DNA from: Candidatus Pacearchaeota archaeon
Lineage (GTDB): Archaea; Nanobdellota; Nanobdellia; UBA10117; JAFCGA01
Length of the DNA stretch: 59,636 nt
Assembly (NCBI GenBank): GCA_017608345.1
Contig: JAFCGA010000005.1
Coordinates: forward strand, 1 to 59,636
Direction: 5' to 3'
A program made the position numbers and the translations under genes. The notes under the pieces are model-generated. The model was not told where the DNA came from and did not search any database. It saw only the letters and a list, made by a program, of their open reading frames with translations. Of this stretch, positions 19,472 to 29,300 are shown one piece after another (positions within the stretch are counted from its first letter, which is position 1; each line of letters opens with the position of its first letter).

Positions 19472-20047
19472 ATGATCAAAAATAGACTAAAACAAAACAA
19501 GAAGGGTATTACACCCATCATAGCGGTAATTCTCTTGCTTATGATGACTGTTGCGGTAGCAGGTGCAGCTTTCTATTGGTTAGTTAAAATTCAAGGGAGC
19601 ATGCAGGGGGGTACAGAATCTTACGAAGGCCGACTTTCTGAGAGAATGTCTGGTCGAGTAGGAATGGCTGCGGTGTATTATGATCGAACTAATAAATTAC
19701 TGCGGATGTATTTGCAGAATCAAGGAAATACAGATATTCCGCTGACTGATTCAGTTACTCCGCCAACAACAACTTGGATCTTGCTAGACAGCGAGCAACG
19801 AACGGTATGCTCTGGCGATTGGAGTGGCCAGTCAGAGGCGGGAGGCTATAATGCTAAGTGCACTGGAACTAGCTGTGATGAAGAATTAATTATTGGAGCT
19901 ATGCGAGAAGTTGTGTTAGATCTTGATTATCAGAACTCTGGATTATGCGACATTTCCGATGATACAACTTATCCTGAAGAAAGTATGTTCTACTTTGTAG
20001 CTGATTTTGGCGGCAAGGCTACTGCGGGTGGACAATTTCTCAAATAA
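19472..20047 (+). CDS. Type IV pilin-like protein 3
   Basis: The third paralogue has 191 residues. Its N-terminus is MIKNRLKQNKKGITPIIAV, with class III processing after Gly12 and a hydrophobic helix ending AAFYWLVKIQGSMQGG. The globular domain is the most diverged: it has five visible cysteines (VCSGDW ... KCTGTSC ... LCDISD) and an acidic insert near the end before FGGKATAGGQFLK. The start is placed at the ATG 19472; the next Met would remove the signal peptide. It is last in the pilin array and is followed within 40 bases by a small CxxC protein gene. Confidence 0.88.
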   Translation: MIKNRLKQNKKGITPIIAVILLLMMTVAVAGAAFYWLVKIQGSMQGGTESYEGRLSERMSGRVGMAAVYYDRTNKLLRMYLQNQGNTDIPLTDSVTPPTTTWILLDSEQRTVCSGDWSGQSEAGGYNAKCTGTSCDEELIIGAMREVVLDLDYQNSGLCDISDDTTYPEESMFYFVADFGGKATAGGQFLK

Positions 20048-20084
20048 GAAAGATTCTTAAAACTTACTCCTAACTAAAGATATT

Positions 20085-20300
20085 ATGGAAGATTGGGAAC
20101 TAGAGTATAAATGTCAGTACTGCCGGAAGGACTCTGATGATATCACAGTCATGGGTGTTGTGGAGCTGGGAATTGAGAGGGATATATTCTTCGATACTAA
20201 CTCCATGCTAATGAGTAGAGAGGAAGTCGTTGGATGGTATCATAGATTAAAAGATCACCCAGATCCAGAAGAAACTCCTGATACTATTCCAAAAAGATAG
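20085..20300 (+). CDS. Small acidic protein with one CxxC
   Basis: The 71-residue protein begins MEDWELEYKCQYCRKDSDD and has a single CxxC, too little for a complete zinc ribbon, followed by acidic sequence and an EVVGWYHRLKDH segment. It follows pilin 3 in the same direction, and its last 17 bases overlap the 3' end of the convergent leuS gene. A zinc-dependent dimer or redox function is possible but unsupported. The family is not recognised and the gene could be a fast-evolving accessory to the pilin operon. Confidence 0.5.
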   Translation: MEDWELEYKCQYCRKDSDDITVMGVVELGIERDIFFDTNSMLMSREEVVGWYHRLKDHPDPEETPDTIPKR

Positions 20301-22971
20301 CTGGTCGTCCGGGCTTGGCTTTCTTGGATTTATTTTGTGGGTCGTATTTCTTGGTATCATTTAGTGCAAAAACCTGGGTTTTTAGCTGCAATTCTTTGGT
20401 GAAAAAGGTCTCAGATTCTTTGTAGATCTTTAATTCGGGAGGGATTACATATATATAGCACTTCTTTGGCTTGCCTTTGACTAGCTTCTGGACGTGGCGG
20501 ATATCATCGACAGCTTTCTTAATTGCTTCTTCAGCTTGCTCGGCTTTCTTGTCGATTTTCTTCTTGTCAACTTTTGGCCATTCGGAAGTTGAGACAAATC
20601 CTTTGTTTCCTAGCTTTGACCATAATTCCTCACAGACATGTGGCATAAAGAGGCTAACCATCTTGACCCATTCATTGATGATTTTTTTAGCAGTCTTACT
20701 AATCTTATTACCATTCTTTCGTAGATACCACTTAATATCTGAGTTAATAGAATAAAGAATTGCCTGTGATGCCTCTCGAGTAACTAACTTTTCAAGACTC
20801 TCAGTTGCTAATTCAATATTCTGCATTGTTCTCGAAGCTAGCCAATTATCCAAATTAGTCTCCGATGTAATCTTAGATTTACTTAGTTTCAGTACTAATT
20901 CATAGAAGTTCTTACGCCAGCGTACTAAATTCTCAGCAAATTCTGACTGCCAGAATACGTACTGATCAGGAGCAGCCATTGTGGTTGAGGCAGCTCGAAC
21001 AACATCTGCGCCGTACTCCTTGATTGCAGTTCCGAAAGTTACAGCTGTACCTCTTGACTTTGACATACGCTCTCCGCTAGCCAGATTAACGAACTTATTA
21101 ACAGATATTGTTTTCGGCCAGAACTTCTTCGGAAAGATAGCCACGTGATTATACACAAAGTAAAGAAGGTGATTTGTAACTAGATCTTCTCCAGAATTCC
21201 GCCAATCAACAGGATACCAGTAGAAGAAATCCTTCTGCATCTCTTTCAATACCTTAGAAGATAGCTTCGTAGCTTTGGCTACTTTCTTTATATCTCCTTT
21301 ATTCAAAAATACATAATCAAACAGAGAATCAGTTAACTGCGCTGGCTTTATCTTATTTGGCTTGATAAATTTAGTAATTATATAAAAAGCCATGTATATC
21401 GTGCTATCTGAAAGAGTTTCAATTATCCACTCTTTATCCCACGGAAGTGGGGTTCCAAGACCAGATTTTCTAGCACATGCCTTGTTCTCTGTCCAATCAA
21501 GGCCAGCTTCGAACTTTGCTCGGAAAGTCTTAGGATAAATATTCATCGACTTCATGTGCTTCCTAACGCGTTCTTTCCATGCTTTATCGCCATATTTCAA
21601 AAACCACTGATTCTCAAGTAATTTAACATGGCACTCAGAACCACACTTGCAAGTTACTCGTTCAGACGGTGCATAGAGCGAATCCAATTCTTTGGCATAT
21701 TTTTCCTTAACAGCTTCGATAGCCTTGGGGATTGTCAAACCCTTAAGCTTGCCTGCGATCTTAGCGAGTTTAGCTGTATGAAACTCTGCTTTATACAATT
21801 CTTTCTTAGCAGCCAGCAACTTCTCTTTATCCTCGCCACTTTTGATTCCCATTCGCTCGCAGATCTCAATTGCAGGGAACTTTCCATATCCAGGCATATC
21901 CACAAGCGGTTTATATTTAATATTCTCAATATCCTGCTTAGAAAGATTATATCGCTTAAGATAGGCTTCATTCTTCTTCAGATCTTCTAGCGCGATGTGA
22001 TCATCTGGCGCGTCAGATGGCTCTGAAACAACAACTCCGGTTGAGTGCGATGCATCAACGAAATCACCGGGAAGAATTAGCAATCCTTTCTCGCCAGTAA
22101 TTGGATTTGAGAATGTCTTTCCAATTAGCTCTTCTGGCAATATATCATCAATTATTATGAAAGATTTTCTCTGCGGCTTTATTTTTTTAGCAGCTTCCTT
22201 ACCTAAAATCCATCGTTCTCCGTCAACATCTGCTATTACATATTCAGCATCGGGGTTCAGAAACATATTTGTCCATGCAAATACAGTATCTGGTCGCAGA
22301 GTAGCTGCTGGAAGGATTAAATCCGAATTATCTATCTTACATTTGCAGACTGTGAAGGTCTGCACTATTGCATCTTCGCCAAGATCTCTATCTGCCTGAG
22401 TTATCGGGCTCTCGCAAGCGGGGCAATAAATAACTGGATGCGAGCCTTTGACTACGTACCCCTTCTTCTTCAAAGTTCTGAATTGCCACTCGATGAATTT
22501 GCAGAAATGCGGATTAGCAGTCGTACTTACGAATTGTCTTCTCCAATCAATTGAGAATCCGCCTTGCTTTAGCGTCTCTGTACCGCGATCTTTAAAAAAT
22601 AATACGAACTTCTCTGGATTTTCTAGCTGCTTTATTTCTGATTGCTTTAATTTGTATAAGTTCTTTAGTGTGTCTAAGGTTTTTTTATCCTTCTCCCTAA
22701 TGCGCTTAGTCATAACGATTGCGCGATTTCCAGTTGCGTGGAATCCGACAGGAGCTAGAGTATTGAATCCTTGAAGACGCTTGAATCTAGCCATAACATC
22801 TGTTCTCGAGAAAGTCCTCGCGTGACCAATATGAAGGTCTCCGGAAGGATAAGGAATAACAAACGATGTGAAGAATTTGTTCTTCTTACTCGGTTCTGAC
22901 TCGAATATTTTAGCCTTTTCCCATTTAGACTGCCAACGTTTCTCAATTTTCTTAAAGTCAGATGTTTTCAT
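20284..22971 (-). CDS. leuS: Leucyl-tRNA synthetase, archaeal type
   Basis: The 895-residue protein charges tRNA-Leu in the cytoplasm. The class I signatures are present: HIGH at 47-50 (GDLHIGHARTFSR) and a KMSKS-type loop RMSKSRGT near 634. Between them lies the large CP1 editing region and a Cys cluster (IYCPACESP, CKCGSECHVK) typical of archaeal/eukaryotic LeuRS zinc-binding inserts. The sequence TNHLLYFVYNHVAIFPKKFWP also fits the archaeal/eukaryotic branch. Length is at the short end of the family. The gene starts 45 bases downstream of a tRNA-Leu gene in the same orientation; an ATATAAATT element between the two could give leuS its own promoter. Its 3' end overlaps the convergent small ORF at 20085. 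Confidence 0.96.
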   Translation of the reverse strand: MKTSDFKKIEKRWQSKWEKAKIFESEPSKKNKFFTSFVIPYPSGDLHIGHARTFSRTDVMARFKRLQGFNTLAPVGFHATGNRAIVMTKRIREKDKKTLDTLKNLYKLKQSEIKQLENPEKFVLFFKDRGTETLKQGGFSIDWRRQFVSTTANPHFCKFIEWQFRTLKKKGYVVKGSHPVIYCPACESPITQADRDLGEDAIVQTFTVCKCKIDNSDLILPAATLRPDTVFAWTNMFLNPDAEYVIADVDGERWILGKEAAKKIKPQRKSFIIIDDILPEELIGKTFSNPITGEKGLLILPGDFVDASHSTGVVVSEPSDAPDDHIALEDLKKNEAYLKRYNLSKQDIENIKYKPLVDMPGYGKFPAIEICERMGIKSGEDKEKLLAAKKELYKAEFHTAKLAKIAGKLKGLTIPKAIEAVKEKYAKELDSLYAPSERVTCKCGSECHVKLLENQWFLKYGDKAWKERVRKHMKSMNIYPKTFRAKFEAGLDWTENKACARKSGLGTPLPWDKEWIIETLSDSTIYMAFYIITKFIKPNKIKPAQLTDSLFDYVFLNKGDIKKVAKATKLSSKVLKEMQKDFFYWYPVDWRNSGEDLVTNHLLYFVYNHVAIFPKKFWPKTISVNKFVNLASGERMSKSRGTAVTFGTAIKEYGADVVRAASTTMAAPDQYVFWQSEFAENLVRWRKNFYELVLKLSKSKITSETNLDNWLASRTMQNIELATESLEKLVTREASQAILYSINSDIKWYLRKNGNKISKTAKKIINEWVKMVSLFMPHVCEELWSKLGNKGFVSTSEWPKVDKKKIDKKAEQAEEAIKKAVDDIRHVQKLVKGKPKKCYIYVIPPELKIYKESETFFTKELQLKTQVFALNDTKKYDPQNKSKKAKPGRPAIFLE

Positions 22972-23016
22972 TATAACTTGATCCTCTTGTTAATTTATAT
23001 TTCTTTTGATGTTTAA

Positions 23017-23211
23017 TGCAGAGGGAGGGATTTGAACCCACGTAAGCACTTATGCACTAGGTTTCTACGAGTAGCTTTTGAGCGTTGCCCACTTAAGCAA
23101 AACCCACCTAAGCTCGGCTCACCTTAGCGTAGCCCGCTTAAAGCGTCTAGCCCCTTTGATCACAGCCAACTCTTCTTGAAAAGACTGCTTTGACCACTCG
23201 GGCACCTCTGC
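23017..23211 (-). tRNA. tRNA-Leu (anticodon probably UAA) with two BHB introns
   Basis: Acceptor arms GCAGAGG (23205-23211) and CCTCTGC (23018-23024) pair perfectly, discriminator A is at 23017, and the T-arm carries TTCAAAT. Two introns can be folded by the BHB rule. Intron 1 (23156-23189, 34 nt) sits in the D-loop, with central helix GGTC/GATC and AAA bulges. Intron 2 (23062-23136, 75 nt) lies in the anticodon loop, with TTTA/TAGA. Splicing gives an 85-nt class II tRNA with D-stem CCC/GGG, a TTTAAG loop segment consistent with UAA, and a 14-15-nt variable arm (CATAAGTGCTTAC). Weak points are four extra bases (ACGC) between the CTAG anticodon stem and TTTAAG, and one T-stem mismatch. Discriminator A, the long variable arm and adjacency to leuS all favour Leu. 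Confidence 0.75.
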
Positions 23212-23237
23212 AAATTATTAGAGCTATCTCTATTAAG

Positions 23238-23265
23238 CAATTATAGACCTCTCAGCTGAGACGTC
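23238..23265 (-). promoter_or_regulatory. tRNA-Leu promoter with adjoining palindrome
   Basis: On the minus strand a TATA-like TCTATAATT (23238-23246) lies about 27-35 bases before the tRNA 5' end, normal for an archaeal promoter. Immediately upstream and touching it is a 20-base near-palindrome, GACCTCTCAGCTGAGACGTC (23246-23265), with one mismatched pair. Its position over the BRE suggests a regulator site. The rest of the gap to 23370 holds only a repeated GCTAGCTTG word and no gene. Confidence 0.5.
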
Positions 23266-23370
23266 TTAATTTATAACAGTAATAAAAGAGTGCTCTGGCT
23301 AGCTTGAACCACTGTTTTATTTGTATTGCTAGCTTGCATATCTAAAACTAAGAAAGATTGTTTTATAAAG

Positions 23371-26300
23371 TTATTCCTTAGCCGACGGAGATTTCTGATT
23401 ATTCTCTGCCGTAGGTTTCTTCAACTTAAGCTTATGCTTATATCTCTCATAAATAACTATTCCTGCAATTACGAGAATTAATATAACAAACAAGCTAACT
23501 GAGAGCATATTGGTTGGAATTCTCTGATCTGTGAAGAATAGCTCTCGGCTGCGTACTTCTCCAGCAGCTGCGTCTAAACGCGCTTGACCTGCTATCGCGA
23601 AATAGCTAAATCCAGATGTCTCTGCTGAGAATGCAGCCATAATGTCTGTCTCAGAGAGGGTCTTTGTGGTTAAGGGTTCCCAATTATCGCCAACATAGCG
23701 GTATAATTTTATAGATTCTACGGCTATGCTCTCTTCTGCTATCCAGCTGTGCAATACTCCGAACTGAATAGCTCCTTCTTTTATGTTAGCTGAATCTAGA
23801 TTGCTTGCAGATATGCTTAGATATTGATAAACTACTCCTGGCGGCGCCATTAGTACAGCTCCGGGTCTTTCAGACAAGCTTCGCACAGTTATTATTGCAT
23901 CCGAAGCAGTTTCTTTAGTGACTATGCTTATCGCATTTACTGCGATGTCTGGGTCTGAAATAGCAATTGTAACTGGCTCGTCGAATAGAGTTCTTATAGT
24001 CTGTATTACTTCTGCTTTTATTGCCGCATCAGCTGGAGCAAACTTAGAGATTGCACTGCTAGAACTCCCGCCACCGCCGCTAGAACCGGATGAAGTAGAA
24101 ATAGTAAAGCTGCCTTCTGCAGAGCTACCTTCGTTATTTAATGAATCTGTGCAGTTAACGCTCCAAGTATGCGCGCCTTCAGACAATGTGCTTGTAAAGG
24201 TTTGTGAAGTTCCTTTTGTGATTGCTGTACTAGTTTGATCTACAGAATTATCGATTATTAGCTCGCAGCTAGTGACTTCTGAAACATCTGCCACAGTGTA
24301 AGTAAAGATTATTGATGTTCCGCTGCCAGAAGTATCTCCCGCAGTCACTGTCGGTGCAGTATTATCGACTCTAAACTGTGATTTTTCAGAAGAATTCTCA
24401 TTATTAAGAATATCACTAGCATTTATTGTTACATTATAATATCCATCAGCTAGGCCAATCGTAGTGAAAGTTGCGTTGAAAGAGGTTGCAGAAGTATTGC
24501 TCATTGGTGTCCAAGCGGTTTGATTCCCGCTAGAGTTTGAGATCCAGTAATATGCTTTAGACGCGTTTACTCCTACGCCATCGGTTATTGTTGCATTGAT
24601 GATTAATGGTGTGCTAATGTTTGCTCCGCTTGCAGGACTATTTATTGACACATCTGGAACGCTATTATCTATGATTATCTGAACCGTTTCTGTTGAATTT
24701 TCATTATCTATATTGTCTGAAGCATTTATTGTTATATTGTAATTTCCATCTACAAAGAGAGTAGTATCAAACGTAGCGTTGAATAAACTAGCAGTGGTAT
24801 TGCTCATACTTATCCAGGGAGTTTGGTTTCCAGTGGCATTTGATAACCAGTAGTACCCTTTCGAGGAATTTACACCAGTTATAGAATCTATAATAGTTGC
24901 GTTGATTATTACTGAGCCACTAACTACTCCGATCGGCGCATTAATAATAACTTGTGGCGCAGTATTATCAACTCTTATTTGAACGGTCTCTGTTGAGTTT
25001 TCGTTCTCATTAATATCTGTAGCATTTATACTTACATTATAATAACCGTCTGCTATAATTGTAGTATCAAACGTAGCGTTGAATAGACTTGAACTAAGAT
25101 TGCTCATACTAATCCAAGCTGTTTGATTTCCAGATGAATTTGAGAGCCAATAATAAACACTTGACTCATTAACTTGTGAGCAATCTGTAAGAGTAGCATT
25201 AATTAAGATTGCTCCAGTAACATTATCTCCTTGAGATGGGCTGTTGATATTAACAGCTGGAGCGAACGTGTCTCTAGTTATAGACATATTGTAAGTCATA
25301 CTAGAGAGTATCCCTACTGAGCTAATATTTGTGCAGTAGCCAGCTTTTGTTCCAGTTATATTATGAGGTGTGTCATTGTAGTAAGCAGTTATGTTCTGCA
25401 TGTATTCTTGAATAATCCTTGTTAGAGTGTAGCCCGTAGCAGAAGTCAATTGAGAATCTTCTAGAATCCCGCTCGTGTTGTATAGAGATACATTCGCGTT
25501 ATCTAAATCTCCAGTTGAATTATGTACATAGGTGTTGTAGTACCATTTAACAAAGAGTGTTGCGGTTGATGGCCATTGGAAAGCTACCTTGGATTTATTA
25601 AAAGAATTATTGATAGACGTTAAGCTTCCGTAAGTTGAAAGTTCGAAATCAGATTGTCCTGCTCCGCTCGTTAAAGTAGAGTTTATGACTACATTATTCT
25701 GCGCCCGGTGGGAATATACTGCATTATTCCCTCCAACAGTTATGTTATTTGATATAGCGGTGTTATTATGCGCATCATACACGAAACTAAGCCCGGTATT
25801 TCCAGTTATAGAGATATTATTTGAAATAAGCGCATTATTCGTTGCGTTATGTCCAACATAAATCCCAGTATTACCCGCAGTTATAGTATTGTAACTAATT
25901 GTGTTATTCGCCGGCCAGGTATGTAAATAAATTCCTTGTGAAGTGATAGTTATATTGTTATGAGTTATATTATTAAACGCGGCGCCAGTGTATAAGTAGA
26001 TTCCACGGACACTACTCGCACCGAGTTGTGTGATCCTATTTAAATTAATTAGATTATTCGAAGCACCGCCACTAATATAAATTCCAGTATCATCCGCCAC
26101 AGTAATATTATTCGAAATTATTGTATTATTATTTGTGCCAGAGATATAAATTCCGTTGTCATTTGTTGAAGTTATATTGTTCATACGGACTGTATTATTT
26201 CGTGCATTATTGTCAATGGTAACTACATAATTACTTCCAATAATCTCATTCGAACTAAGTATATTATTTTCGCTCGAGATCAAAAAACGTACGGAATAAC

Positions 26301-29300
26301 TACCTGAGCTAGTTATATTATTTAAATCAATATTATTATTATGCGAATTAAACAAGTAGACAAGATTGCTGCCCCCAGTCACGTTGTTTGAAGTTATATT
26401 ATTATAATCTGCATTATTGAGCAAATAGATTCCCGAATCATCCCCCATATTTATTATATTCGAACTGACAGTATTATTTATACTCGTAAGTAAATAAATT
26501 CCATAATCATCTCTTGCAGTTATCCGGTTTGAATGTATTGTATTATTATATGAATTCGCGTTTAATCTAATTACTTGATCCTCCGCAGTTATATTATTCC
26601 CACTTACAGTATTCCCGTTTGAGCTAGATTCCAGAAGGATACCATATATACTATCCGCGCCAGTTAAATTAATAGTATTATAACTTATATTATTTGGACT
26701 AGCAGCTAAATAAATTCCATAATCATCAGCTACTTCAATATAATTAGAATTAATTCGATTATTCCTCGAGCTCAAAACCATCCTAATACCATAATCATCA
26801 CCGACGTAGATTCGATTATTTGTAAAATTAGAATAATTGGTGTATCTCATATAAATTCCATAAACCGTCGCTGAAGTAAGATTATTAATCGTGCAGTTCT
26901 CAACTAAATTATGCTCCGACTGAGAAAAAACAATGCCGCCATAATCTGTATTTATTGTAATATTAAGCATAGATATATTAGCTGCTCCGATCCAGATGCC
27001 TTGATCTTGATATGGAATCGCTCCAGTTTGCCAGCCAACTTTCTCGATTGTTGAATCTCTTGCATCAAATCCTGCTCCAGAGTAAACCCTGAAGCGATAA
27101 TTCGCTGTTGGATCTTCCCCATTTGTTATATTAGAGTTTTGCACAATTGTTAGATTTCCACCAGCATTAATATTGATATTATACTCTCCGTCTACTGTTC
27201 CATTAACTCTAACTGTTGTTTCATTCCAGATCGTGTTGTTGTTTATTTCTAGGTCTCCGTTGAGCCATATTGTTGAAGGGTCTACGATTGTTGTTCCATT
27301 AGTCTGCCAGTTGTTTACGATTAGAATTGAATCTGTTACGTTTAGTAATCCCTCCGCAGCGATGTTTAGATTATTTGGAGATATTGTTAAGTTGCAGTTA
27401 TTAGTTCTTAGCTCTCCTCCAGCGTAGATGGTTATGTTAGTTGTTGCTGTTATTTCTTCATCGGTGCAGGTTTCTAAGCCCGAGACGTTTCCGGAGATGT
27501 ACCATGGCGTCGCTGGCGCGAGAATAACCATCGTCGAAGAATTCTTAGCAGTTCCATCCTCAGTAGCATCATTTGGAGTTATTGAGCAGGTCCAGTTCTC
27601 GCCAGTTGTTGTTTCGTCTGAGACTATTGTTTGACTACTTGAAAATCCATCTTTTGTGTCTTGGTAGAGTTGGTAGATCTGGGCGGCTGAAAGCGAGCGG
27701 TTGTAGATACGGACTTCGTCGATCGTGCCGTTGAAGAATCTTATTTGTGAGGTTCCTAGATCGAGCGCTCCAATTGAGAAGTAATAATTATCTGAATGAT
27801 ACACAATATCACCTGATTCAGAGCTGTCGCTTGCAACTTCAACACCATCAACATAGATTAATAATTCATTTGCATCCCATGTTATAGCGGTATGATGCCA
27901 AGTACTATCATTTAACGGGGAACCTCCAATCGCTTGAGCTTCTGTTGCGTCGCCAGTCCCTATAATTCCAATCAATTTCCCTCCGTCTACACCAGTTCCG
28001 ATTAAATGGAATCTTACGCCGTGTTTAACCGCGGTGAAGACACCTGCTCCCCAAACAATATAAGCTCCATTTGCAGCAGGTATTGAAACTGCATCATGTT
28101 TTATCCATGCTGAATATGTTGTTTGCGTTGCTCTTAGATTTGCTGGAGTTCCTACATCAATATAATCATCCACACCATCAAACTCGTAAGCTCCGCCAAT
28201 TTTGCCATTAGGCGTCCAATTACCAGTATTACCCCAACTAAAATTATACGGCGTTCCGTCGTTCCCGTAGCCAGAGTAGTCTTTTATTCCTGCAGTGCCG
28301 TTCTGGCTGAAGTTAGTATCAAAAGGCATATTCAGAACAATTATCGGAGTATCGTTTCGATACCAATTGTAAATATTAGTTACTGAATCTCCATTCGGAT
28401 CTGAGGTTGACTGGTTGTAGCAAGTAATATTCTCATTAGTTGTGTTGGTTCCTGAGGAGGAGTTTAGTAGGGGATCATTATGGGTTGGAGCTACATTGGC
28501 TAGTAAGTTAAAATTCCAAACAGAAGACCAGCTTCCTGCTGCAGAATCATTATCAACTGCTCTAACTTTCCAATAATATAAACCTAAAGACAGAGCCCCT
28601 AAAGAAGGTAAGGAATAAATTGAGCTAGATATGTTAACTTTGGATATTAATCTCTCGAAAGTTCCATTATATGTAGAAGATGGAACTTCTGAACCAGAAT
28701 AGGTTGAATAATCTAGCCGTATACTTCCATTTCCTCCAGAGCCACCATCATAACCGAAATTTCCAGCAGGATCAGGTCTATCTCCGCCAGCACCACCCTC
28801 CGCTCTGATTGTTGAGTTTAAGCTATCTGTCGATATGAATATCGCTCCGCCTGCTCCGCCTCCGCCTCCGCCAGGCTCAGACAGACCGCCAGATCCAGCG
28901 AATCCAATACCTCCTGTTTCACCGCGAGAAGTTATATTTGAAACATTAATGTTCTGAGCGAAGATAATTATTGCTCCGCCACCATCCCCGCCCTTGCCAC
29001 CATAATGATCTACATCATCTTGGTCTGTTCCGCCAGAACCTCCTGCAGAGCCGATGAAAAATCTAGACATATTAGCTACTGCATATACTGAACCGCCAGT
29101 ACCACCCGGACCTGAACCTTGCGCAGGATAAGCATAGCCAGAATTATAATCACCATCTACGCCAGTAGTTCCATAACCTCCACCTCCACCGCCGTGGCCT
29201 TGTGTCCCAGCAGTATTATATCCGCCTCCGCCACCAGCGCCGTCATTTGCAGATCTTGAAGATGCTCCAGTTCCAGTATAAGATTCCCCTTGATTACCCT

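Noticed and set aside
23163-23186. TTCAAG hairpin as a tRNA-Leu(CAA) anticodon loop
   Set aside because: It looks like one, but no complementary 3' anticodon strand follows, whereas treating it as a D-loop intron restores the D-stem and an 85-nt tRNA.
25700-27200. Short-period repeats as a CRISPR array
   Set aside because: They are the degenerate Asn-rich coding repeats of a beta-helix, in frame and without constant spacers; no Cas genes are present.
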